NCBI RefSeq assembly: GCF_051401765.1
Contig: NW_027480542.1
Coordinates: 496,001 to 560,000 of the forward strand
From: Calliopsis andreniformis
Taxonomy: Eukaryota; Arthropoda; Insecta; Hymenoptera; Andrenidae
Length of the DNA: 64,000 bases
Direction of reading: 5' to 3'
Part shown: positions 35,612-46,794 of the stretch, piece after piece
Numbering within the stretch: the first letter of the stretch is position 1
Layout: every line of letters begins with the position of its first letter
Notes under the pieces: generated by a model
The model's database searches: none
Told to the model about the DNA's origin: nothing
The model's input: only the letters and a program-made list of their open reading frames with translations
Made by a program: the position numbers and the translations under genes

Positions 35612-35675
35612 CCACGAGTCAGACTCGTGGGTTCCGCTTATGGCACAAATTCTTTACCACGAGTCCGACTCGTGG
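35612..35675. repeat. Paired 19-bp palindromes near piggyBac right end
   Basis: CCACGAGTCAGACTCGTGG at 35612-35630 and CCACGAGTCCGACTCGTGG at 35657-35675 are perfect palindromes around one central base, 26 bp apart, 15 bp inside the terminal TTAACCCC. They could be transposase-binding subterminal repeats; that role is inferred from position. Confidence 0.75.
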
Positions 35676-35694
35676 TTATAGGCTAAGGGGTTAA

Positions 35695-35795
35695 AGTCAG
35701 TGTTGCAGTCCTCTCCATTACATTGTTTAACATGATTTTTGATCTGTAATATTCAGTGGGTGATCCTTGTAGAGTTCCTCATCCTAAATACGAAT
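35695..35795 (-). pseudogene. Copia pol fragment continuing across the piggyBac
   Basis: The minus strand reads IKNHVKQCNGEDCNTDF up to the TTAA at 35691. With one TTAA removed, the frame continues in phase into the acidic copia linker that begins at 23106. It is cut at about 35795. A short piece, identified only through this continuity. Confidence 0.6.
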
Positions 35796-35910
35796 CCGTA
35801 AGTGAAATTGCTCTATTATCCTCAATATTCGAAAAACACGACTTTTTGTAAAATAGTATCATTTTATCTCATAAAAATGAGATATTACACAAAATCTATA
35901 AATACTAGAA

Positions 35911-36138
35911 TGGCCTGCAAAATCTCCAGTTTTGTCACTGTTAGATTTTTTGCGGGGACGTATTAAAGACATTGCTTATACTATATCGCCGAAAAATTTA
36001 AACGACTTGGAAACTAAAATAAAAGAAGCATGTGTACCCATATTCAGTGCAACATTGGCAAAAATTACCAGGAGTGTGATTAACAGAACTAAAAAATGCA
36101 TTTTTGCTAATGGAAGTCACATTCAGTACGATATGTAG
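35911..36138 (+). pseudogene. Mariner-like transposase C-terminal fragment
   Basis: Begins with WPAKSPVLSLLDFLRGRIKD, a degraded version of the SPDLTPLDFFLWG motif in which the Asp after SP is Val but the later LD is kept. It continues through a helical tail to the typical RTKKCIFANGSHIQY ending. A 5'-truncated relic with no TIR in range. Confidence 0.7.
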
Positions 36139-36194
36139 TCTTATCAGTACAACATACTATTGTCTGTATTTCGAAAGAAACTCCCTAAGGCGTG

Positions 36195-36380
36195 TCAAGC
36201 GACCGGCGCTCGGCTCGAAAGAGAGCCAACGCTAGATGCGCTTTTCCCGCAACGTTATCAGATTCTGTAGGTGATCAGATCTCTCGTTCTGTCTTTAGGA
36301 ACAAATTCGTGTCTCTAGCAGACTCGATAAAGCAGATTTCTTTATCTGCAGATAACTCAATGTAATGGCGCCCGTGTGAA
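36195..36380 (+). repeat. Candidate Gypsy 5' LTR end and primer-binding site
   Basis: TGTCAAGCGACCGG at 36195 begins a block that ends in GATAACTCA near 36358, followed by TGGCGCCCGTGTG, which looks like a retroviral-type primer-binding site. The gag relic starts 570 bp later. Without a 3' LTR for comparison the boundaries are provisional. Confidence 0.35.
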
Positions 36381-36933
36381 ATCGACTATTTCACTTTCAT
36401 GAAATTTGAATTGAATATTCACCAGTTTTTCGACAAATGTAAGGAATTATGATCATGATTCAATATTATGTGCACTCAGATGAATTCTAGCACATACTAT
36501 ACTATTGTATGTGATACAAATACATTTATTTTATCTAATAGTTATTTAAATCTGCATAGTTTACAGTTTCTCCCTACCTCAGGAATTCCTCTACTTCCAT
36601 ATTATCTTCATATTTACTATTTATTATATGTTGTTTCTTTTCCATTTCTGAAATAATGACCAAACCACTAACGGTGTGTTATTTATATTAATTTAATTCT
36701 TAAGTATTGATTAAGTGACTGTTACATACAAATACTTGCAATATATTGCTGTCATTGCCTGCTGTGCTCGCAACGAAGAATGAAAAGACGATCGAAGCAG
36801 ACGTTTTCGGCATCGGTTTAACGGAGTCTTCTGACAGCTGTCAAAGTGTTAGCACGTACTGAACTCCTACGCGAAACGAAATAAGTAAGCCCGTTATAAA
36901 TAAAGTTGCATTATTTAGTGTTTAGCGTTTAAT

Positions 36934-37440
36934 ATGTCGACACGACCAAATCTAATTTTAACGCAGATAGCGCAGAGTCTCGCGTGCAGGGCGAGGGGGC
37001 ATTTGTAAATTCAGCGGTTCCCAATGTAAATACTAGTTGTAGTGTACCTCCTCTGGTCGCTCAGGAACCTCCGTCCGATGCTACCTTCACTCCGTTGGCG
37101 GTTCTGCCCTTGTCCGAGAGTGGAAATGAACATCGCGTATCCTTGGGTTTAGAATATACGGTGAAACACCAGACTTTTGATGGGAAAGAGTCTTGGGAAG
37201 AGAACAGGATACAGTTTGAGGGCGAACGGCTAGGATGGACCGAGGAAAGCTATAGTCTTGGTCTCCTTATTGGTTGGATCAGTATGGAGCGTGTTGACTT
37301 TCCTGTCCGTTGCCGAGCTGTCGGACTACGAAATTCTGGTTTCCGCTTTGAAACGTTATGGAGCTAAAAAATTAGCGAATCAGAAGTACGTCCTTTTCCA
37401 AAATTGCCGGTAGCGGAGAGGGGAGACCTTGTCGTTGTTG
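36934..37440 (+). pseudogene. Gypsy-type gag fragment
   Basis: ATG 36934. Pieces in three frames give the capsid-like pattern of insect Gypsy gag: HQTFDGKESWEENRIQFEGE, GWTEESYSLGLLIGW (36984-37367 frame), then LTFLSVAELSDYEILVSALK in another frame at about 37300-37360. At least two frameshifts. No zinc knuckle, protease or RT follows, so the element is 3' truncated. Confidence 0.6.
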
Positions 37441-37851
37441 ACCAGGGAAGTAGAGGTTGAAAGGTGCCGCGTTTGCAGATGGTTCTGCGGAAACGCAGGA
37501 TATATTGACGACTTCTTAGTTCATTACGGCCGACCAAAGCGACGAGATTAGGAGGTCGCTGTGCTTTGGTGGTTTCACGTACTTCAGAGCCATTGTCACC
37601 CGGGTCATGGAGATGGAAGCCGTGAAGCCGCTGTCGCGAGACAAAGCGCAGTGTCCCGGAAATAGGGAGGGTATAATGAAGGGAAGGGAAGAAGGAAATA
37701 TGTATTTCCTCTGAACGACGTTTCTTTCGTATGACACGAACCTTCCTAAATTACCAATAGAATTTGTAGTGCTTAGGGAAAAGAAAAAATGATAGACGCC
37801 AGATTAAGACAAAGAATAAGTCGGATCTCACAACTAAGCAGTTGTAAATAA
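37441..37851. other. No gene recognised
   Basis: Moderately GC-rich continuation after the Gypsy gag fragment. It may be more decayed gag, but no motif can be read. Confidence 0.3.
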
Positions 37852-38933
37852 CACTGTTCAACAAGGGTCTGATTGTGTAAGCGTGAATAAACATTTCTTA
37901 TAGATTTCGACGTGCTGATTACGAATCTGCAAACCGTTTTTTTCCAGAACGTACAGTTTTTGAAGAAATCAATTTTGAAAAAAAATGACAAATTTTTAAC
38001 TTTGGGATTTTTTAATGCTTTTGCCGTAGTAGTTATTTAGTTGCTCTTTGCACGAAATGATTCTGTGGACTCTCCTGAATAAAAGAATATAAATAGTTAT
38101 TAAATTATAAACATTGAAATAGGTTTAAATAAAAATTAAAGTGAAAAGGACACTCAAAACGCACCCATTTTTGCTGATATTTTTCACTTTATTTTAAAAA
38201 GTAAGAGTCTAGGAGAAAATTTGACTATATCACGCGACAGAGCAAACCTTTCTACTAAGGAAAGCATCAGGCGAATGTCCAAAATTATTTTTGTTTTCAA
38301 TATAGAAATAAAATAGTTTGGCGAAACGGGCGGCGGCGACAGTGGTACTCAATGACGTCAATGCGTATAGGGACCGCTGAACGGCAGGCGGTAGGCGAGA
38401 CGTCCTCCGCGCGCTCCGCTGTCATTGAGTACCACTGTCGCCGCCGCACGTTTTGCCAAACTATTTTATTTCTATATTGAAAACAAAAATAATTTTGGAC
38501 ATTCGCCTGATGCTTTCCTTAGTAGAAAGGTTTGCTCTATCGCGTGATGTAGTTATATTTTCTCCTAGACCCTTACTTTTTAAAATAAAGTGAAAAATAT
38601 CAGCAAAAATGGGTGCGTTTTGTGTGTCCTTTTCACTTTAATTGTTATTTAAACCTATTTGGATGTTTATAATCTAATAACTATTTATATTATTTTATTC
38701 GAGAGAGTCTACAGAATCATTTCGCGCAAAGAGCAACTAAATAACTACTACGGCAAAAGCACAAAAAAATCCCAAAGTTGAAAATTTGTCATTTTTTTAA
38801 AAATTGATTTCTTCAAAAACTGTACGTTCTGGAAAAAACGGTTTTAAGATTCGTAATCAGCACGTCGAAATCTATAAGAAATGTTTATTCACGTTTACAA
38901 AATTGAAAGAAAGTCAAAATTTGTAGAACAGTG
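37852..38933. mobile_element. CACTG foldback element, copy 1
   Basis: A 1,082-bp near-palindrome. Arms of about 505 bp (37852-38356 and 38424-38933) flank a GC-rich loop of about 70 bp. The ends are CACTGTTC and GAACAGTG, with the 3-bp direct repeat TAA on both sides (37849-37851 and 38934-38936). Non-coding. A second family member is at 50373-51604. CACTG ends with a 3-bp duplication suggest a CACTA-type (CMC) mobiliser; this is inference. Confidence 0.85.
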
Positions 38934-39017
38934 TAATTGGTTAGGACCCATTGAGAAGGGCGCGTGCTGCGTGAGAGAAATATCACAGATAAACTAGGAA
39001 AGCGGAAACATCGCAAG

Positions 39018-40360
39018 TTAAAAGCCTCGCCCACCAGGGATCTTCTTTCGAAGTACAGATAATAGATTACGATGAACTCCAGAATTTTTTTCGACTTCTG
39101 AGTATCCGAATTTCCCAGCTACAATCCACCCAAGTCTTTTGCAAGATTGGACGATTAGGTCCAAAAGAATATCGACCGATGCATTGAATATCTCAAAACA
39201 ATACCGCACCGATTACCATCTGTATTTAATTCGGTTTGTCGAATTGAAGATCCGCTAATTTCAATTGTGATGGTATTTTCATGGTTTCTAAATTAAGAGA
39301 AATTCCGGGTAACTAACTAGTGATTTTCGGCAAAATTAACACGTTCATGCCAGCGCTGCAGTTCGAGTTTCTCGCCATTGAGCGACTACTTTAAGAGCGC
39401 TTTCGTTTATCAGATCGTGTGATACCATGGCGGTAAAAAGTATTACTGTTTCACAATGATGGATATTGTGATTGAGATAGACCAGAAGCAGAAGGTGTCT
39501 TAACGTTCAAAATTGTCTGATTAGTGTCTTCTTTTTGTGTGGACGTGTTCGGTGATACAGATATATTTGCATTGGCTGATATACTAGGCTGTATGACAGA
39601 TTGATGTATGTGTAAAAGCGTATGGTGTTTCTTTCACCATATATGAAGTCGACTCGAGTCGCGGTCTGTTCCTCGATATTCGGATCTTTATGTAACAATG
39701 TATGATGACGTCCATTACACTGTTTGCATGAAACCGAGCGACAGTTTTTGGCTGAATAGTTCGGGCGTAAGCAATTTATGCATAAACTAGCGTTTTTTAC
39801 TAATTCCAGCCGTTGATTAACCGTGATGTTTTTAAGCTTTGAACAGTTTGATGTGAAATGATTGTCCTTGCACAAATTGCAATGGACATCAATTGCGGCG
39901 TATGCGGAATTCGTCTTAGCAATTAACTTCGATAACCCATGTCCTTTGACCTCTGGCCGATTGTGTGACGCAGTTGTCACCTTATTAGATCGTTCGCGAG
40001 TATACTGTAATAATTTTCGGTGATCATGTAAAAATTCAAGCAATTCTGTCATTGTAGGCAGAAGGCTTCGCTCTGTACTGCAGAGCGAAACACGTCGGAG
40101 AATCCCGGCCATGCTTCATACGAACCGCTAAATTTTAGTAAGTGCATGGTCCATAATTTTGCGTGCAAGTCGGAAGAAACGGTTAGCGGTGATTCTGATG
40201 TTGGCAGTGCATTATTGCTGCTCGGCGCGGCCATCGAATCGGTAGGGGTTGAATCGTTCGCGGATTGTAACATCATCGGTTGCGGTTGTGTTACGACTTG
40301 TGTCTTGAGTGTAATGTATCTGATAAATTTCTTCAAATTCGTGGCACGGACCACGAGGAT
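39018..40360 (-). pseudogene. BEL/Pao gag and protease fragment
   Basis: The minus strand starts with a DUF1759-type gag segment (LLKFSGSYEAWPGFSDVFRS, about 40060-40130). After a frame change and deletion come the knuckles CNLCKDNHFTSNC, LCINCLRPNYSAKNC and CKQCNGRHHTLLH (39690-39860). Further down, an A17-like protease region is readable in broken frames (ETVILFTAMV; LILPKITS; RPILQKTWVDCSWEIR) to about 39090. RT and integrase are absent. Stops are frequent. Confidence 0.8.
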
Positions 40361-40689
40361 TGTATTAGACGATTAATGCAATCCAGCGACCCGTGCATCG
40401 TGACGTACAAGTGTATTGAGCCTTACAAACCCAATAGATTCTCAAAAGAGGAATTGCGGTGCATAAGGAACGCAACAATACTCAAACAGTTAAAACATGC
40501 ATGTAATTGCTATATTTGAGCCACACGTGCTGCTGGCGACAGTGGTTCATAATTGCAGCTGACTGTGATTGAGGTTTAAAAGAGAAATTCTTCCTTTCAA
40601 TAGTTAGTTTCTCCAAGTACTTACAGTGATTTTCTAAAAAATTTGTCATGTCTCGTAGTTTCAAACGGCTTGCAACAACGCAAGCAAGA
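40361..40689. other. No gene recognised
   Basis: About 330 bp between the BEL gag start and the next LINE. Open frames here are short and lack motifs. It might be BEL leader sequence. Confidence 0.25.
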
Positions 40690-42470
40690 AATACAACTTT
40701 TTCTAAATAAACAAAAGATAGATATACTTCTAATCTGAGAAACTCATTTTACAGACAGAAATTATTTTAACATACACAAATACCAGACATATCATACAAA
40801 TCACCCAAGCGGGACTGCTCATGGGGGTACCGCAATAATTATTAATGAAAGAATCTCGCACCATGAAGCAACCAAATTCGAAAAGAATTACCTACAATCC
40901 ACGAGTATTAAAATGATAGATATGCAAGCGGCTCACTAACAATAGCCGCAGTCTACTGTTCACTACGCCACCAAATACACAAAGAGCACTTCGACAATTT
41001 CCTGAATACACTGGGCGGAGGATTCATTGCAGGTGGAGACTTCAACGCAAAACACCCTTAATGGGGACCAAAAATCATCAACCTAAAAGGTAGAGAGCTA
41101 CAGGCAAGACACAGAGCAGTACAGACAAACCTACGTACTGGCCAACAGATCCTCGAAAAATATCGGACCTACTCGACTTCTTCGTAGCAAACGGAATTTC
41201 ACTAAACCAAGTAGACATAAATTCAAACCTTGATGTACAATCAGACCACTCCCCCGTCATACTTACATTGAGCTCTAGATAGGTAGAAGTGGAAGAACGG
41301 CCAGTATGGTACAATAAAAAACCAAACTAGCCTCTTTACAAAGCACTAGTAAACGAAAATTTAGACTTGAGGACCCCACTAAGAACTGAGGACGATATAG
41401 ACCAGGCGGCAGAGACTCTAACGAAGACACTACAAAATGCTGCATATCAATTAACTCCGCAAATCAAAACTGAAGGAAAAAATACAATAAGCTATCCACT
41501 ATCTGTACGGAATAAAATCAGCGAAAAAAGGAATGCCAGAAAGAAATGGCAAATATCCAGATATTTTAAATATCCAAAGAATTAAAAAAACTGTTGCACA
41601 AAATAAAAAATGACAGAATCCAAGTATACATACAAAACTTGTCCCCGAATAAAGAAGAAGAATACTCGCTGTGAAAAATCACAAAAAAACTAAAAAGACC
41701 GACAAGACACAATACTCCTCTAAAAAAAGAAGACAACATGTTGGCAAAGGATGATCAAGATAAAGCTGAAACATTTGCAATTCATCTCTCCAAAATCTTT
41801 AGACCGAACGATACTTCGATGACTGATAACGAAGACAAAGAAATAGCAGAATATCTCAGCACCTTCACGCAACTCAATGAACAAATCAGGCACATCAGCC
41901 TCACAGAAATAGCCGCAGAAATAAAACAGCTTAATAATAAAAAAGCACCAGGCTATGATCGATTGACAGCCAAAATGAGAAACGTATGGTATGCTCCGCC
42001 GCTTTCATTGATGTAAGCCAAGCCTTTGACAGGGTATGGCATACAAGGTTGCTGTACAAAATTAAACGACACCTCCCACACAACTTCTACTTTTTATTCA
42101 AATCATACTTAAGTGAAAGATATTTTCGTGTTAATGAAAATAACAAATCTATCCAATTCTAGCGGGCGTTCCACAAGGTAGTGTACTAGGTCCCACACTA
42201 TATCAAATATACACCGCAGACCTTCCTGAGAGTGAAAATGTGCTCTTAGCCACGTACGCAGATGACACCGCACTCTTAACATCGCATGAGAACCCTGTGG
42301 ATGCAGCAGAACCCCTGCAGGAAGCTTTAAACAAGACAGGGGTGTGGGAAAAAAAATAGAAAATTAAAATTAACGTCAATAAATCAGTTTACATAACATT
42401 CACTACAAGACATGTATCGTGTCCAGAAGTAAAACTAGAACCTAACCCAGTTAGAACCTAGTACCTAACC
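40690..42470 (+). pseudogene. Jockey-like LINE ORF2, heavily decayed
   Basis: The EEP domain is readable in pieces (NKQKIDILLI; HGGTAIIINERISHHE; AGGDFNAKHP at 41035; SDHSPVI-like end at about 41250). The linker at 41367-41590 is followed by RT start EIKQLNNKKAPGYDRLTAKM (about 41930-41985). A deletion then joins to motif A (FIDVSQAFDRVWHTRLL), GVPQGSVLGPTLYQIYTADL and catalytic TYADDTALL at 42255. The C-terminal part is missing. Frame changes occur throughout. Confidence 0.85.
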
Positions 42471-44777
42471 CAGACCAACTCCGATCACACTTTTTAATAT
42501 TGAAAACATTTTTGCGAATATCTCGAAAACTAAAAGATATGTATAGGGAAAAGTTGTTCAGAATGATGACCTTGGCAACATATTCCAAGGTCATTGAAAT
42601 CGGGGGTGGCTCCCCTAATCTATATAATTACCCTAATTTACAATCATAAGCGTCAAAATAACTTTTAAAGCGAGTCAACGTGGCCATTGCATGAACAGAT
42701 TCGAAACGATGACCAAGTCACGAGATGCTTTAACCTGGCATCCATTGTTTTAACTTAGATCGAAAAGAAAATTAGAGTGACTTATAGAAATAGAAAAGGT
42801 TTGTCCAGGCGCATCCTTTGAGGCCCTCCAATGTCTAGTGTCCATCAGATTCAAGCCGATAAACTCTGCATCAATCTTCGAATTCCTATTGTTCCCGAAT
42901 CTGTGCTCAATAGCAATTGACGTATCGTAAACCTCAAACCCGAGCGTCTTCTGTTAGCGCGCTACCCTCGGGGTCCCTTGCCCCTTAGGCCTTTCCGGGG
43001 TAATGTCACTCCACGGAACCTAGCCACTACCCCCATGCGCTGTTGACAAAGGCTTCCCTCCCATGTCTGTGGCGGGAATTTTTGGGCATAACCTACCCTA
43101 GAGAGGCCTCCTTCGAAGGAGTAACGAGGGTTCCTATTTGTAAATATTTTCTCCGCCCTCTAAACTCATTTCTGTATAAAGTAAGATTTATCAAAATCAA
43201 GGTTAGATACAACTTAGAATTCATCGGTATCTCTGATCCTTCGAACTAAACCCTAGTCGGCACACCACGAGCAAAATTCAACAAAGCCAGAAAGATCTAT
43301 TGACCAACCGCTGGTCTAAACACCCAGAGGAGTAAAGGTGTTTGATGCTCCTTTTGGAATCGAAAACGAGGGCGTCCAAACATACACAAACTCGTAGTAA
43401 TAAGTCCAACGAACACATTTTGCATTGCAAAAGATCACAGACCGCTTCGTTCGTGACAATGTCCCGACGGTTATAGCAACTGAATTCTATATAGACCGAA
43501 AGTCGCTTAGAGATGCTTAATACATGAAATCGATTATCTTTCTTATTCTGGAAGAATCAGGAGACCGCTCCTGGATTATTTTTCATAACTGAGGCCTGCA
43601 ACTCAGAATTCAGCAGATCAAGATCGATGTTCAACATAACCTCTCCAAATCTCGTGCCGCCTGCTTTATCGACATCGACAGAACACGTCGCGCTAACCCC
43701 ACATTGTACATACGCACATCGCTCTAACTCCACTCGACATACTCACGTCGCGCTAACCTCACTTCCTACGTACTGGCGTATAAAATACGATTCGAAACAC
43801 CACCGAACAATCATTATTGTTAATTCACATCGCTAATTGATTATTCTTGCATATTATTAATCATTAAGACTCATCCCGCTAGTGTTTAATTTAAGAATTG
43901 ATTAAAAGTTATATCGATACTCGATGTTCAAGTTACGTCACGCACTGCTGTGCTCAAGTCAGTTAATAATTATTGATATCATTTCGTTTTCTTTCAGTGT
44001 TCGATTATTTAATAAGTTTTAATAAATTATTAATGTTAAACAGATCCAAGTCGTAGATTTCACTTTTTTACCACACGCCACACGAACTGCCACTTTCCTA
44101 AGTTCGTGACTAAGCCGCTCTCCTCTCGAAACCTGTTCCTTCCTTTTCGCCAAGTGCATTGGAACGTTACATTAGTATTGCTGATTTTGAACACATGTTA
44201 TTGTTTTCGAAGGCAGGAAACGTGTAAATGAAATGAATACACAATAAACTTGTAAAGCGAAAATCAAATTATATTTCGGAAATAAATTAAATAAAGCATT
44301 GTTAACTGTGTTGAAGTAGAAGGTAATCATTTTGAACTTTTACTAAAGTAGAAATAAAACGTAATTACATTAAATTGTCAATACATTTATTTTAATCACC
44401 TTTTCGGCATTTCCCTGTAAGTTTGACCTTGAATGACCTTCTGTAGATAGTTTTCATAAGTTGCAATACTAGCAAAAAATAAAAGGATTTTACCTCACCT
44501 TTACACGTCCACCGCGAAAAGTAAAAGTCTCACCACATGATATTCCCCTCGGTACTGAACAACTTTCATCTGAAACCTTTTTGCATATAATCATTTCTCA
44601 CTTAGGAAGACCGGCTCCTATTAAATGGTTGGTAGCTACGCCTGCTCAAACGTTCATGCTCAAGTGATGTTAATGCTTTGGCAACTTGATTGAGGTTCCT
44701 CAGATTACGAATCGCATTTTCTCGTAATCACACAATTACAGTAACATAGCCGGTGCGTTATCACATAACTTTGCAAA
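42471..44777. other. LTR-like but unassigned sequence
   Basis: No domain was found. 42830-44100 has a composition resembling a long LTR/UTR. It includes GATGCTCCTTT at 43340, also seen three times near 4400-4580, an ACACGTCGCGCTAACC-type repeat at 43683 and 43745, and an AT-rich end. No paired LTR or target duplication was identified. Confidence 0.3.
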
Positions 44778-44779
44778 TA

Positions 44780-44911
44780 CAGGGTAAACCTCTCGCTTAG
44801 AGACTCAAAGACGTACATACGAGTACATATCGTACATACGAGTACGATATTCTTGTGCGACATTTTTGTGGCGACACTGTCTTTTAGTCTCTAAGCGAGA
44901 GGATCACCTTG
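44780..44911. mobile_element. 132-bp MITE with 30-bp TIRs
   Basis: Ends CAGGGTAAACCTCTCGCTTA and its near-perfect complement enclose a core containing the repeated word GTACATACGAGTAC. TA lies on both sides (44778-44779 and 44912-44913). The right TA is shared with the next element. Confidence 0.8.
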
Positions 44912-44913
44912 TA

Positions 44914-46104
44914 CAGGGTGTAAAAATATTAATAGTCGGCTGAAGGGGGTTAATCTACATCTTTTAATAGGTGGACATTTTTAAAAAAAAACTTGTCCGT
45001 AAGATTGTTTACATCACTGGAAATTAATGTTGATTTCTTTTTATTACGTAATCGTATTCAGATCTTTTAGCAGAGAAAATGTTTGAAAGGAACCATATGC
45101 CATAAACACACCGTTTAATTAGGAAAAATTGTTAAAGATTTGGCATCGGTTTGACTGTGTAGAGTCACGCATAGGAGCATGAGCCTATCACTACTTTCCT
45201 ATGGGGCAACATCTGCCCTGAACGTGAGGCCCAGCATAGTCGCGTGCGTTCCCTAACACCTGAGGCGTAGCAAGTTGCCCTCGTGCGTCCAAGTCAAGTA
45301 ACTAATCTTTCTTTCAACAATCATGAACTACAATATTATATGTATGTAACGTCAGGACCTTTTTTTTACCGTTCTTTTTTACCTTTTTTTAGCCTTAGGG
45401 CGTCCCAGAGTAAATGATTTTATGACCGGGATTTCGACTATCAGAGGTCATGAATAGGCCTGCTGGCAATTGATGGCTGACGACTATAGTGGGCCTCCCA
45501 GCCCAGCCAAAGTCTAGAGAATATTAAGGACATGGCACTTACCCCAGAACCATTGAAAGGTTCGGAATTCTAATATGTAATTATAAAAATTATGTGTTTC
45601 AAAAAATAGGATAAAGCAACAAATATCGAGTAGATAAATAAATGTTATCATTACATTTAATACCGTAGTATACGATTGTTAATTTTGCCATATGATACTG
45701 AAAAGAAAGAAAAGCTACTCGAGTTAGACTTACTAGGTCAATGCATCTTGCTAAGCCTCCTGTATTAGGGTATGCACAGCATTATGTTGGACCTCATATT
45801 CAGGGTAGACGTTGCCGCGTAGCAGAGTAGTGGTAGACCGATGCTTCTATGCGAGATTCTGCACAACCAAATTGATGTTAAACCTTTAACTATTTTTTCT
45901 GCATAGATGGTTCGCTTGCGACATATGATTTCATTAACGTTTTCTCTGCTAAACAATCTGAATACGATTACGCAATAAAAAAAATTAACGTTAATTTTCA
46001 ATGTTATAAACAATTTTGCGGGCGGATCTTTTTTACAGATGTCCATCGATCCAGAGGTGTAGATTCACTCCTTCAGCCGTCACCATTAATATTTTTAGTC
46101 CCTA
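44914..46104. mobile_element. 1.2-kb inverted-repeat element, non-coding
   Basis: Arms of about 350 bp (44914-45270 and 45760-46104), including the shared word TTACGTAATCGTATTCAGAT near 45042 and its close inverted match near 45960. The ends are CAGGGTGTAAAAATATTAAT and the inverted TAGGGACTAAAAATATTAAT. TA flanks both sides. Arms differ by roughly 20 percent, so it is old. No transposase. Likely mobilised by a Tc1/mariner enzyme. Confidence 0.75.
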
Positions 46105-46736
46105 TACATATCACATAGTATTATAACCTGATGCATCATTACCTCGCGTAGAAATAAACCATTATTCTAAAAAGATCTAAACCTATGGGTTTCAATCTGT
46201 AATTTTAATGGCAAAAGTTACACTTCTACAGTTGGCAGTAATCGATGGAAATTTCAATATTTGGAATAATTAAATTTTTAAAAACTAGACAGCTCCTTGC
46301 TAATTTGTGAGTGTTCTATTTGTCGTCCTCTACACCTAAGACAGAAATGAACAAAAATTTCGGAATGTAGTTCTCAGCTTTCTATAGTGAGCGATCGGCA
46401 AGCCTGTTTGACTTTCGATAAAGAATGTCGTCATGTTTGATATACAACAGAAAAAATATTTTCTCATTAAACATAATCGGTGGCTAAAGTAGGAAGCAAC
46501 CAGGCAACTTACAATACATACATATGGTATGTACTTATATTTTTTGTGCACGTACCGTGCGTAGGTATACTGCTGCTTAAGCGTGACAAGAGAAAGTGTT
46601 GTTTCACTTGCCTACTTCGCTACCTCCGACTTCAATTTTTTAAGAAGTCAACCCTGCTTTGATGTATAAATTTATTTCATAGTATTAGAATAAACATTGC
46701 CGATAAAAAGATTATAATTTCGTTTTTTCGTTACAG

Positions 46737-46794
46737 GATGATGCGCACATAATAAAAGTGGGGGACAAGAAGAAGTGGACGTACGATCCAAACA
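46737..46794 (+). CDS. Candidate 58-bp host microexon
   Basis: TTTTTTCGTTACAG at 46723-46736 is a strong splice acceptor and ACA-GTAAGT at 46792-46800 a near-consensus donor. Between them only one frame is open, reading DDAHIIKVGDKKKWTYDPN plus one base; the other two frames stop early. Codons are more GC-rich than the flanks. The product is not recognised. If real, the surrounding TE-rich sequence is intron of a plus-strand gene. Confidence 0.45.

Larger units (their letters stand above)
23107..35690 (-). mobile_element. piggyBac element, 12.6 kb through nested insertions
   Basis: The termini are CCCTTTGACCTACA at 23107 and, inverted, CCCCTTAGCCTATA at 35690, each preceded by TTAA (23103-23106 and 35691-35694). 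TTAA is the piggyBac target. The copia frame reads in phase from one TTAA to the other, which fixes the boundaries. The transposase is present in pieces (23415-23560 and 25519-27010). Without the hAT/GC block and the Tc1 insertion it would be roughly 2.7-3 kb, a normal piggyBac size. Confidence 0.8.

Noticed and set aside
42440..42480. CCTAACCC-like words resembling insect telomere repeat (TTAGG)n
   Set aside because: Only two imperfect copies, no tandem pentamer array. The GGTTAGG words at 12185-12215 are likewise isolated.
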